DNA from: Proteobacteria bacterium UBA7447 | GTDB taxonomy: Bacteria; Pseudomonadota; Gammaproteobacteria; Arenicellales; UBA868 | Direction: 5' to 3' | DNA length: 17,951 nt | NCBI GenBank assembly: GCA_002477475.1 | Contig: DLPX01000051.1 | Coordinates: forward strand, 37,363 to 55,313 | Part shown: positions 1 to 7,676 of the stretch, piece after piece | Layout of the letters: each line of letters starts with the position of its first letter | Numbering within the stretch: position 1 is the first letter of the stretch | Program-made: the position numbers and the translations under genes | Notes under the pieces: model-generated | What the model saw: only the letters and a program-made list of their open reading frames with translations | Databases searched by the model: none | What the model was told of the DNA's origin: nothing

Positions 1-1812
1 GCGGGAGAGCGCCCCCAAATGCCAGAGACAGTTGTGGTCGTCGGCGGAGGTGATGTTGCAATGGACGCATGCAGAGCCGCTTTGCGGCTGCCAGGCTGCA
101 AGACTGTCAAAGTGGTGTACCGGCGCGGCCCGGAGGAGATTCCGGCGCGTAAGATCGAGTTACACCATGCGCAACAAGAAGGTATTGAGTTTGTATACAA
201 CGCCTTGCAGACAGGCATTGCGGATCTGGGCGACAGCCTTGCGCTACAGTGTGTACGCACGGAAGCGGGACCACCTGATGAGGATGGACGTCGCTCACCC
301 ATGGTTGTTGAAGGAAGTGCCTTTGAAATTCCCTGCGGCATGGTGATTGCTGCCGTGGGGCAAAAAGGGGCCAACGAGGCGCTGGATACTGCCGGCCTAA
401 TGGATGTCGACCGTGTGCGCGCTGATTTTGCGACGATGCGTACCGCGGATCCGAAAGTTTTTGCTGCCGGCGATGGCGCCTTTGGTGGCTCTACGATCGT
501 GATGGCGATGCAGCATGGTCAGCGGGCCGCTTACTATGTTCGTGCCGCGCTGGAGAAGATTGATTCACCGATTCCATACCGCACGCCATACCGTACACGG
601 CGTGTCCCGGTGGCCCAGGATCTTAAATGGGAGCAATTTGCTGTTGAAGAGCCGGTATTTCACGGTGTCGGTGAAGAGCCTGCAAGTTTTCCTGAGATTG
701 AGGATACCTACGATGAGGCCGCCGCAATGCGGGAAGCCGCCCGATGTTATCGGTGTGACGCCGAGACCGGGTCGACCGACTACTCCGTGCATCATCGGGA
801 GGATCTCTTTTCGATGGCTCGAACGCATCCAAAAGATGTCGACAAGCATCGGGCCATGCTGCAAAGGCGGCTTAGCCCCAGGGATAATCCTTACCCCGAT
901 GATCGCCCAGCCTCTTTGGACGACCTCGTGTTTCTGCCGGCGAATCTTTCACGTCTGGTCATTGATCCTTATCGTGAAGCCTGCCGAATCGACATTGACC
1001 TTGCTCCAGATCTCAATCTGAAGCAACCATTTCTCGTCAGCGGTCTGGATGATGCGCCTGAAGAGATCAGGCAAGTCGCGTGGCGGGCAGTCGAACAAAA
1101 CGGCGCGGGCGTCGTCAGCAGAGCCATACCCGATGGCAGCGTTCACTGGTTGCAGATTCTTGAGGCGGGTGAAACGGCTCATTCCCGGGCGGCTGGTGTT
1201 GTCCAGCGCTGGCAGAAGTCGCTAGCCAAGGAGGATCCACTTCGAGGAAGCAATCAACTCAAGGGTATCAGCCTTGGGGAAATTGAAGACATTGACGACA
1301 CCGTGGACTACGCACTGGCGCATGATTATGACTTTCTGATGCTCGACAGCACCGGTGGCCAGGGCTCATGGCGAAACGAGTTGGATGCACAGCCTCGTTT
1401 TGAACTGCTCTCTAGCGTCGTCGCAGCCTTGCGAGAGCGAAAAAAAGAAGAAGTGCTGACGCTTATCTTCGCAGGCGGAGTTCGGTCCGGCACTGATGCA
1501 GCACGTCTGATCGCCATGGGCGCCAGCGTCGTGACTTACGGTGTGACCTCAGCGATCGCGATGGGGGGTGAGATTCATGGTGGAGAAATCCATTGGCAAT
1601 CCGACAGGACACCGGAAGAGCGTGTGGAAGGTCTAAAAGCGATCTTGAATGCCAATGCGGGCGAGGCATCGATGATGGCGCGTTGTACCGGTAAGACTCG
1701 GCTTCATAATCTTGAGCCGGAAGACCTGCGGAGTGTGACGCTGACGACCAGTTCCACTATGCGGGTGCCTGTGCCGGGCCACAACGTCACGGGGCGACAC
1801 AGCAGGGTATGA
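1..1812 (+). CDS. GltD-like oxidoreductase fused to a glutamate-synthase-like FMN barrel domain (5' end outside window)
   Basis: The reading frame is open from base 1, so the gene starts upstream; 603 residues are visible. Residues 1-180 are the second half of a GltD-type FAD/NAD(P)H oxidoreductase: a nucleotide-binding GGGDVAMD at 15-22, the VVYRRG segment near 40, and the FAD-binding AAGDGAFGG near 155-163. A linker with a Cys-x-x-Cys pair (about 249 and 252) leads to a second domain (about 340-590) resembling the FMN-binding barrel of glutamate synthase (GltB/GlxD). It keeps an STGGQGS loop, an AGGVRSGTDA strand and a GlxD-like tail with HNLEPEDL. The usual 3Fe-4S cysteine motif (CHxxxCPVG) is absent. 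It probably moves electrons from NAD(P)H to flavin in a glutamate-related reaction; the substrate cannot be read. The stop overlaps the regulator start by 4 bases, implying one transcript. The family is clear, the activity is not. Confidence 0.8.
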   Translation, partial: AGERPQMPETVVVVGGGDVAMDACRAALRLPGCKTVKVVYRRGPEEIPARKIELHHAQQEGIEFVYNALQTGIADLGDSLALQCVRTEAGPPDEDGRRSPMVVEGSAFEIPCGMVIAAVGQKGANEALDTAGLMDVDRVRADFATMRTADPKVFAAGDGAFGGSTIVMAMQHGQRAAYYVRAALEKIDSPIPYRTPYRTRRVPVAQDLKWEQFAVEEPVFHGVGEEPASFPEIEDTYDEAAAMREAARCYRCDAETGSTDYSVHHREDLFSMARTHPKDVDKHRAMLQRRLSPRDNPYPDDRPASLDDLVFLPANLSRLVIDPYREACRIDIDLAPDLNLKQPFLVSGLDDAPEEIRQVAWRAVEQNGAGVVSRAIPDGSVHWLQILEAGETAHSRAAGVVQRWQKSLAKEDPLRGSNQLKGISLGEIEDIDDTVDYALAHDYDFLMLDSTGGQGSWRNELDAQPRFELLSSVVAALRERKKEEVLTLIFAGGVRSGTDAARLIAMGASVVTYGVTSAIAMGGEIHGGEIHWQSDRTPEERVEGLKAILNANAGEASMMARCTGKTRLHNLEPEDLRSVTLTTSSTMRVPVPGHNVTGRHSRV

Positions 1813-2459
1813 GTCCGAGACTTGCAGGACATCCGCTTGAAGTAGCAGGTCAGCATCCAGCGGGACCGATCGCTGAGCGCAGCAATCGGCTTGAAGATGC
1901 CATTGGAAGACAGGTTCGGGTCTACCGGACTCAGCTCGGGATGACCATTGCCAACCTGGCGCGTCAGGCGGATTTGTCTCCGGGAATGCTCTCCAAGATC
2001 GAGAATGGTCAGACATCACCGTCTTTGACAACGTTGCAGTCTCTTGCGGCTGCGCTCAATGTTCCGGTAACCGCTCTTTTCCGCCAGTATGAGCAGGATC
2101 GGGAGGCGTCCTTCGTTAAGGCGGGCAAGGGTCTCGTTATTGACCGCCGTGGCACTCGCGCAGGTCACCAGTATCACCTGCTGGGTCATTCTGTTGGGGA
2201 TCGGGCTACCCGGGCTGAACCCTACCTGATCGTGATCTCGGAGCCGTCGGATGTTTTTCCCCTGTTCCAGCACGATGGTGTTGAGTTCATCTACATCCTC
2301 GAGGGAGAAATGGTCTATCGGCACGGGTCGCATGTCTACGCGATGGGTCCGGGGGATTCGCTCTACTTTGATGCGGATGCGCCCCACGGCCCTGAGGAGC
2401 TGAATCAACTGCCGATCCGGTTTCTCTCTTTCATTGTTGAGCCGAGTCCGGGCTCGTGA
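1809..2459 (+). CDS. XRE-family transcriptional regulator with C-terminal cupin domain
   Basis: A 216-residue protein with two domains. Residues about 31-90 form an XRE helix-turn-helix, with the typical MTIANLARQADLSPGMLSKIENGQ core. Residues about 135-210 form a cupin-2 barrel with candidate metal or ligand residues H155, E159 and H193. Regulators of this build (PuuR is a well-known one) usually control neighbouring amine or amino-acid genes and sense a small molecule through the cupin. The ATG overlaps the preceding stop (ATGA), so it is probably translationally coupled to the GOGAT-like gene. It lies just upstream of the glutamine-synthetase-like gene. A cluster of palindromes follows its stop and could be its operator. 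The family call is firm; the ligand is unknown. Confidence 0.9.
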   Translation: MSPRLAGHPLEVAGQHPAGPIAERSNRLEDAIGRQVRVYRTQLGMTIANLARQADLSPGMLSKIENGQTSPSLTTLQSLAAALNVPVTALFRQYEQDREASFVKAGKGLVIDRRGTRAGHQYHLLGHSVGDRATRAEPYLIVISEPSDVFPLFQHDGVEFIYILEGEMVYRHGSHVYAMGPGDSLYFDADAPHGPEELNQLPIRFLSFIVEPSPGS

Positions 2460-2473
2460 GATCATCAGCGGCA

Positions 2474-2508
2474 TTGGACTCCAAAGAATAGATTCTGCAA
2501 AAATTTTG
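2474..2508. promoter_or_regulatory. Three contiguous perfect palindromes, candidate operator cluster
   Basis: Between the regulator stop and the Shine-Dalgarno of the glutamine-synthetase-like gene lie three perfect inverted repeats almost end to end: TTGGA-C-TCCAA (2474-2484), AGAAT-AG-ATTCT (2485-2496) and CAAAA-A-TTTTG (2498-2508). Their centres are 11.5 and 12.5 bases apart, close to one helical turn. The placement suits binding by the neighbouring XRE-cupin protein, but the three half-sites differ in sequence, so three copies of one operator is not shown. I saw no convincing -35/-10 pair in this gap. Confidence 0.4.
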
Positions 2509-2509
2509 A

Positions 2510-2516
2510 AAGGAGG
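2510..2516 (+). promoter_or_regulatory. Strong ribosome binding site of the glnT-like gene
   Basis: AAGGAGG, nearly fully complementary to the 16S 3' end, sits 9 bases before the ATG at 2526. It is the strongest Shine-Dalgarno I noticed in the window, suggesting high expression and fixing the start. Confidence 0.75.
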
Positions 2517-2525
2517 ATAGTTATC

Positions 2526-3833
2526 ATGGCAATCAATCTGGCGACCGTCGCCAAGCAAAAAAAGATCAAGTATTTCCTGATCAGCTTCGTCGATCTTTTT
2601 GGTGTGTTGCGTTCTAAACTGGTACCGGCAAGAGCCATTGGCGATATGCAAAAAGAAGGGGCCGGTTTTGCCGGTTTTGCCGCATGGCTGGATATGACAC
2701 CCGCGCACCCCGATATGTTTTCGGTACCGGATCCTGCGAGCCTGATTCAATTGCCCTGGAAGCCAGAAGTGGGCTGGCTGGCGGGAGACCTCGTGATGGA
2801 TGGTAAGCCTGTGGAGGCCTCACCGCGCGTGGCCCTGAAAGCCCAGATTGCCAAGGCGGCAAAACTGGGCTACCGGATGAAAACAGGAGTCGAGTGCGAG
2901 TACTTTCTTGTCAGCGGTGATGGGCTATCCCTTTCGGATCCAAATGATACGCAGGAAAAACCCTGTTATGACCAGTCAGCACTGATGCGGCGCTACGACG
3001 TGATCAGTGAGATCTGTGACTGCATGATCTCCCTCGGATGGGGTCCGTATCAGAATGACCACGAGGACGCCAACGGACAGTTCGAGATGAACTGGGATTT
3101 CGACGATGCCCTGGTCACAGCAGACCGCCATGTATTCTTTAAATACATGGTCAAGGCGATAGCGGAAAAACACGGAATGCGAGCCACGTTCATGCCCAAG
3201 CCGTTCTCGAATCTGACAGGAAATGGCTGTCATGCCCACGTATCGGTTTGGGACAAGGCCGGCAAGAAGAACCTTTTCCACAACGCGCGCGACGAGATGG
3301 GGCTTTCCAAGACAGCGTATCAATTCCTGGGCGGGGTGTTGCATAACGCCGATGCGCTTGCTGCGGTGTTCAATCCGACTGTGAACAGTTACAAGCGGAT
3401 CGATGCACAGGTGACGACCTCAGGTGCGACCTGGTCACCTAATGCCATCACTTACGGGGGCAATAACAGAACCCACATGGTTCGGGTACCTGATGCGGGG
3501 CGTTTTGAAATGCGTTTGATGGATGGAGCCGCCAACCCGTATCTGCTTCAGGCCGGGGTTCTCGCAGCAGGGCTCGACGGCGTTGCAAACAAGCGTGACC
3601 CGGGCAAGCCTCTTGATATCAATATGTATACGGAAGGTCATAAGGTAAAGAACGTGCGACGGCTGCCGTCCAACCTCCTTGACGCGATTCGTTTGTTTGA
3701 AAAGAACAAGGTACTTCGCGCAGGACTGGGAGACGATCTGGTAGACAGTTATGCCAAACTGAAGCATCAGGATTGGCGTAGTTACAGCGCAGCGATCAGC
3801 CAATGGGAGCGCGACCATACGCTGGACTGCTGA
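2526..3833 (+). CDS. glnT: Type III (GlnT/GmaS-family) glutamine synthetase-like gamma-glutamyl ligase
   Basis: A 435-residue glutamine synthetase-fold ligase, the usual length of rhizobial GlnT. Catalytic landmarks are present: the metal-binding ECE at 123-125, the E180...GQFE segment to E187, GNGCHAHVS at 232-240, the NSYKR ATP loop at 287-291, R315/R320, and the RFEMR strand around 328. The NLYDLP-type adenylylation tyrosine loop of GlnA is not seen. Members join glutamate to ammonia or to an amine; GmaS, which makes gamma-glutamylmethylamide from methylamine, belongs to the same family and cannot be separated from GlnT by reading alone. The strong RBS at 2510 supports the ATG. Flanking genes (GOGAT-like fusion and XRE-cupin upstream, class I GATase 25 bases downstream) suggest a pathway enzyme rather than the main GlnA. 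The symbol is a family label. Confidence 0.85.
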   Translation: MAINLATVAKQKKIKYFLISFVDLFGVLRSKLVPARAIGDMQKEGAGFAGFAAWLDMTPAHPDMFSVPDPASLIQLPWKPEVGWLAGDLVMDGKPVEASPRVALKAQIAKAAKLGYRMKTGVECEYFLVSGDGLSLSDPNDTQEKPCYDQSALMRRYDVISEICDCMISLGWGPYQNDHEDANGQFEMNWDFDDALVTADRHVFFKYMVKAIAEKHGMRATFMPKPFSNLTGNGCHAHVSVWDKAGKKNLFHNARDEMGLSKTAYQFLGGVLHNADALAAVFNPTVNSYKRIDAQVTTSGATWSPNAITYGGNNRTHMVRVPDAGRFEMRLMDGAANPYLLQAGVLAAGLDGVANKRDPGKPLDINMYTEGHKVKNVRRLPSNLLDAIRLFEKNKVLRAGLGDDLVDSYAKLKHQDWRSYSAAISQWERDHTLDC

Positions 3834-3858
3834 CTCGGGTATTGACCCGGCGTAATCC

Positions 3859-4572
3859 ATGAAGGTTCTGGTTTTTAAGCATATTGCCTGCGAACACCCG
3901 GGCGTTTTTCGTCAGTTCTTCACGGAATCCGGGATTGCCTGGCATGCAGTGGAACTGGATGCCGGTGAACCAATTCCGGATCTCTCAGAATACGATGCGC
4001 TATGGGTGATGGGGGGTCCGATGGATGTCTGGGATACCGATACGTGTCCCTGGCTTTTGCCCGAAAAAGCCGCTATCCGCACGTGGGTCCAGGATCTGAA
4101 AAAGCCCTATCTTGGGCTTTGCCTGGGACACCAGTTGCTGGCCGATGCACTGGGCGGCAAGTGCGATGTCCAGGTGACACCGGAGATCGGCATCCTTGAT
4201 GTCCACCTGACGGAGGTTGCCCAAGCGGATCCTTTGATGCAGGGACTTCCGGCGCAAATGAAATGCCTGCAATGGCACTCTGTTGCGGTCACTCAACCAC
4301 CTTCTGGTGCCGCGTTGTTGGCAAGTTCACCCGAATGCACCTGGCAGGCAATGCGCGTCGGTGAGCATGCCTGGGGCATTCAGTTTCATGTAGAACTCGA
4401 GGACAGCACCATCAGTGAATGGAGTGAGGTGCCGGCGTATGCCGCAGTGCTTGATGCCGTTAAAGGACCAGGCGCGCTTAAGATGATGGAAACTGACGCT
4501 CTCAAGCACATGCCGCAATTTAAGGACAACGCCCGACTGCTTTTCGACAATTTTTTTGGCGCTGTAGGTTAG
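3859..4572 (+). CDS. Class I glutamine amidotransferase-like protein (GMP synthase-like GATase domain)
   Basis: A 237-residue stand-alone class I GATase fold. The nucleophile elbow GLCLGHQ puts the catalytic cysteine at 88, and QFHVE gives the histidine and glutamate at 177 and 179, so the triad is complete. The MGGPMDVWD segment near 51-59 forms the expected oxyanion loop. Such proteins split the gamma-amide of glutamine or of a gamma-glutamyl compound; with no synthase domain attached, it may act as a hydrolase like PuuD or serve an unseen partner. It lies 25 bases after the glnT-like gene on the same strand, so co-transcription is likely. A role in releasing a product from a gamma-glutamyl intermediate is inferred from context only. 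Confidence 0.85.
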   Translation: MKVLVFKHIACEHPGVFRQFFTESGIAWHAVELDAGEPIPDLSEYDALWVMGGPMDVWDTDTCPWLLPEKAAIRTWVQDLKKPYLGLCLGHQLLADALGGKCDVQVTPEIGILDVHLTEVAQADPLMQGLPAQMKCLQWHSVAVTQPPSGAALLASSPECTWQAMRVGEHAWGIQFHVELEDSTISEWSEVPAYAAVLDAVKGPGALKMMETDALKHMPQFKDNARLLFDNFFGAVG

Positions 4573-4988
4573 GGATGCCCTTGGCCTGGCATCCAGCCTT
4601 TGGAAGCCAGTTCAAAATCGTCGAACGAAAAAGCCGGAGAGACGGTGCATCCAATCAATGACCAGTCGCCAGTGGACTGCATCGAAAACCAGGCGCCCTT
4701 CGGGACGATCAGGTGGTAGGCCTCGTTGTCGATTGCATCGCGTCCCAACGTTTTTTCCTGAATAGACACTCCGTCTGGTGACAACAGGACTCTCATTGGG
4801 TCTCCATCATAGAAGTGAAGGATTTCATTTTTGGTGAGCCGGTGCCAATGGGACCTTTCGTCGTTTTTCAGAAGATAGAAGATCAAACTCACAGAGCCAT
4901 CGTCCGCGCGAAACGTCTCTGCAAAATGACCCCCCTCCGGATGCGGTGTCATCTTGAGAGATTCGATAAGAGAGGCAGGATCGGTCAT
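4569..4988 (-). CDS. Cupin protein of the DUF985 family
   Basis: A small single-domain cupin (139 residues from the chosen start). Family marks are HPEGG at 16-20, a SHWHR motif at 46-50 followed by E55, the DGDP loop near 61-64, and a WSLIGCTVSPAF-like strand near the end. DUF985 proteins are soluble beta-barrels whose reaction is not established to my knowledge. An in-frame ATG 36 bases further upstream (5024) would add a basic, non-conserved leader (MLSRPRSLTRRL); I prefer 4988 because family members begin just before the LIESL/HPEGG segment, but neither start has a clear RBS. Its stop overlaps the stop of the convergent GATase gene. Its promoter must lie in the gap shared with glcD. Confidence 0.8.
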   Translation of the reverse strand: MTDPASLIESLKMTPHPEGGHFAETFRADDGSVSLIFYLLKNDERSHWHRLTKNEILHFYDGDPMRVLLSPDGVSIQEKTLGRDAIDNEAYHLIVPKGAWFSMQSTGDWSLIGCTVSPAFSFDDFELASKGWMPGQGHP

Positions 4989-5054
4989 GAGGCGGCGGGT
5001 AAGGCTTCTGGGTCTTGACAGCATAACGAAAGGTCTTTTTTCCCGCCAGCATGA

Positions 5055-5063
5055 GGTCAGACC
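5055..5063. promoter_or_regulatory. Candidate GntR/FadR-type operator upstream of glcD
   Basis: GGTC-A-GACC is a perfect inverted repeat, continuing as AGGTCAGACCA at 5054-5064. It fits the GT-N3-AC core of FadR-subfamily GntR regulators, to which the glc activator GlcC belongs. It lies 10 bases before a TTGACT (5074-5079) that could be a -35 box, a normal place for an activator. No good -10 is seen at 17 bases spacing, so the promoter itself is uncertain. Confidence 0.4.
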
Positions 5064-5129
5064 AGCGGGGCTTTTGACTTAAGGAAGATTACGCAGTGTG
5101 ACATACTGCCTCGGGCTATCAAACGCTCT

Positions 5130-6605
5130 TTGGAACGACTGTTGACCGAGCTACTCCCTCCCGATTTTCTCAGCGCACTGCAAAAAGTTTTGCCGGAGCG
5201 TGTGGTTTTGCGCTCAGCGGATGAAAGGCGACCTTATGAGTGCGATGGGCTTTCCGGATATAAAGCTCTGCCCGGTGTCGTCGTTTTGCCCGATTGCCTG
5301 GAACAGGTGTGTTTAGTAATGCGCCTTTGCCAGCAGTACTCGGTGCCGGTGGTGGCACGGGGCGCAGGAACAGGGTTGTCAGGTGGTGCAACGCCCCATC
5401 CCGAAGGTGTGCTGCTCAGCATGGCAAGGTTTAACCGGATCCTGTCTGTGGATCCTGTTGCCTGTACGGCGCGTGTTCAGCCGGGTGTGAGGAATCTTGC
5501 CATTAGTGAGGCGGTGGCAGAGCGGGGCCTTTACTACGCACCCGATCCTTCGTCCCAGATTGCCTGCACTATCGGGGGAAATGTTGCAGAGAACGCAGGC
5601 GGGGTGCATTGCCTGAAATACGGCCTAACCGTGCACAACGTTCTGGCGGCTGAAGTAGTCCTGATGGGAGGCGAGGTGATTGAGATCGGTTCCGAGGCAC
5701 CAGATCAGCCCGGATATGATCTTATGGCCGCCTTTATTGGTTCTGAAGGCATGCTGGGCGTGGTGACGGAAATTACCGTGCGGCTGTTGCCGGTCCCACC
5801 GACTGCTAAAGCGCTAATGGCGGCTTTTGGGGATGTTGAGCAAGCTGCCTCAGCGGTGGCGGCCATCATTGCAGCCGGCATCATTCCCGCAGGGCTTGAG
5901 ATGATGGATACCCCGGCGATTATCGCCGCGGAGGACTTTGTGCAGGCAGGGTATCCTCGCGACGCGGCCGCAATTCTGCTTTGTGAACTGGACGGAACAG
6001 ACGCTGAGGTACAGACCGAGATCGAGTCTGTGTCGTCGCTTCTCTTTGATTGCGGAGCCCGTTCAGTCGACATCGCTCGTGATGAGAGCGAGCGCCAGCG
6101 CTTTTGGTCTGGCCGAAAAAATGCCTTTCCTGCGGTCGGGCGCATCTCGCCTGACTACTACTGTATCGACGGGACGATTCCCCGTCGGGCACTGGGTGAG
6201 GTGCTCTTAGGCATCTCCGAACTCGCTGCCCGTGCCGGGTTGCGGGTGGCTAACGTTTTTCATGCGGGGGATGGCAACTTGCACCCGCTCATTTTGTATG
6301 ACTCGGGAAAACCCGGTGAGTTTGAGCGCACCGAGGCGCTGGGCGCCGAGATTCTGCAGTTGTGCGTTCGGGTCGGCGGCACGATCACGGGCGAGCATGG
6401 CGTTGGACTCGAGAAAATCGATCAGATGTGTGTGCAGTTCGGCAAGGCCGAACTGGAACAGTTTCATGCCTTGAAGGCCGTCTTTGACCCCGAAGGTTTG
6501 CTGAATCCGGGCAAGGCCGTCCCGACGCTTTCACGGTGCGCTGAGTTCAATGCAATGCATGTCCATCACGGTGAGCTGCCGCATCCGGAACTGCCAAGGT
6601 TCTGA
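5130..6605 (+). CDS. glcD: Glycolate dehydrogenase (oxidase) subunit GlcD, FAD-binding
   Basis: A 491-residue flavoprotein of the FAD_binding_4/FAD-oxidase_C family, colinear with E. coli GlcD (about 499). GAGTGLSGGA (78-87), PDPSSQIACTIGGNVAENAG in parts (138-157) and the C-terminal VFHAGDGNLHP (376-386) with GEHG (421-424) mark the FAD pocket and active site. It oxidises glycolate to glyoxylate and passes electrons to GlcE/GlcF and the quinone pool. There is no in-frame ATG before the conserved region. TTG at 5130 gives an N-terminus about seven residues shorter than E. coli, but lacks a Shine-Dalgarno, so the exact start is uncertain. glcE follows after 1 base. Confidence 0.95.
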   Translation: MERLLTELLPPDFLSALQKVLPERVVLRSADERRPYECDGLSGYKALPGVVVLPDCLEQVCLVMRLCQQYSVPVVARGAGTGLSGGATPHPEGVLLSMARFNRILSVDPVACTARVQPGVRNLAISEAVAERGLYYAPDPSSQIACTIGGNVAENAGGVHCLKYGLTVHNVLAAEVVLMGGEVIEIGSEAPDQPGYDLMAAFIGSEGMLGVVTEITVRLLPVPPTAKALMAAFGDVEQAASAVAAIIAAGIIPAGLEMMDTPAIIAAEDFVQAGYPRDAAAILLCELDGTDAEVQTEIESVSSLLFDCGARSVDIARDESERQRFWSGRKNAFPAVGRISPDYYCIDGTIPRRALGEVLLGISELAARAGLRVANVFHAGDGNLHPLILYDSGKPGEFERTEALGAEILQLCVRVGGTITGEHGVGLEKIDQMCVQFGKAELEQFHALKAVFDPEGLLNPGKAVPTLSRCAEFNAMHVHHGELPHPELPRF

Positions 6606-6606
6606 A

Positions 6607-7674
6607 ATGACTGAGGACGCCGACAGCGCGGTCGCAGCACTTCAGGAGCGTGTGAGAAAGGCAGCCCACGATGGCGAAGCTCTAGCCATCACGGGAGGCG
6701 GCACCAAAAGTTTTCTCGGCCGTGTGTCGCGTGGCACCCCGTGTTCTGTCCATGCTATCCAGGGAGTAGTCCACCATGAGCCTACAGAACTGGTCGTGAC
6801 TGTCCGTGCGGGAACCCGCCTTGCTGAGCTTGAGAGCAGACTTGCTCAATCAGGACAGATGCTTCCTTTTGAGCCGCCGGCGTTGGGAGAGGGCGCCACG
6901 ATAGGGGGCACCATCGCATGCGGACTGTCTGGACCATCTCGCCCCTATCGTGGAGCCGCCCGCGACTTTGTATTGGGGGTTCGCTGTATCAATGGCAAGG
7001 GAGAGATCCTTCGCTTTGGTGGCGAAGTGATGAAGAATGTCGCGGGCTATGATGTCTCCCGCCTGATGGCGGGAGCAATGGGGACTCTTGGGATTCTCAC
7101 CGAGATTTCGCTGAAAGTGCTGCCGCGGCCTGCATGCTCCCAAACACGCGCTTTCGAGATGCCGGGAGAGCCCGCATCTGAGTTAATGACGAGTTTTCTG
7201 GGTCGTTCCCTGCCGATTTCTGCGGCCGCCTACCTGGACGGAGTCTTGCGGGTACGCCTGTCGGGAAGCGAGGCGGCAGTGAGCCCTGCCGCAGGTGCTC
7301 TGGGTGGCGAACTGGAGGCAGAAGGAGATGCCTTCTGGTCAGATCTAAAAGAACACTGCCTTGATTTCTTCTCTCACGATTCACCGCTTTGGCGGATCAG
7401 TCTAAAGCCTCAAAACCAACTGTTGCGCCTTCCGGGCAAGACATTGATTGATTGGGGAGGCGCGCAGTACTGGGTAAAATCCGATGCCGGTTTCGAAGCG
7501 CTCAGTGAACGGGTCATGCCTTACGGCGGTTACATAACGGGTTTTGGCGGCCGTGATCAGGGCGCGCGCTCTGATGTTCCGCAGGACGCCGTCATGAAAC
7601 TCAACCGGCGACTGAAAGCGGCATTTGATCCTGCCGGCATTTTAAATCCTGGCCGGCTTCTTCCGGAAGACTGA
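6607..7674 (+). CDS. glcE: Glycolate dehydrogenase subunit GlcE, FAD-binding
   Basis: A 355-residue second flavin subunit of the glycolate dehydrogenase complex. The FAD-binding half is clear: ITGGGTKSFLG at 28-38, GEGATIGGTIACGLSGP around 94-110, RFGGEVMKNVAGYD around 136-149, and the terminal FDPAGILNPGR typical of the family. It lacks the full C-terminal catalytic domain of GlcD, as in E. coli GlcE. The frame could be opened upstream at 6550 inside glcD, but ATG at 6607, one base after the glcD stop, matches the E. coli N-terminus and suits coupled translation. glcF begins two bases after its stop, so the three genes form one operon. Confidence 0.94.
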   Translation: MTEDADSAVAALQERVRKAAHDGEALAITGGGTKSFLGRVSRGTPCSVHAIQGVVHHEPTELVVTVRAGTRLAELESRLAQSGQMLPFEPPALGEGATIGGTIACGLSGPSRPYRGAARDFVLGVRCINGKGEILRFGGEVMKNVAGYDVSRLMAGAMGTLGILTEISLKVLPRPACSQTRAFEMPGEPASELMTSFLGRSLPISAAAYLDGVLRVRLSGSEAAVSPAAGALGGELEAEGDAFWSDLKEHCLDFFSHDSPLWRISLKPQNQLLRLPGKTLIDWGGAQYWVKSDAGFEALSERVMPYGGYITGFGGRDQGARSDVPQDAVMKLNRRLKAAFDPAGILNPGRLLPED

Positions 7675-7676
7675 CC

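Noticed and set aside
2016..2750. 244-residue open frame on the minus strand
   Set aside because: It is antisense to the XRE-cupin and glnT-like genes and would cross the palindromes and the ribosome binding site. No domain could be recognised.
6550..6606. Upstream start for glcE inside glcD
   Set aside because: The added residues are the glcD tail in another frame; E. coli GlcE aligns from the ATG at 6607.
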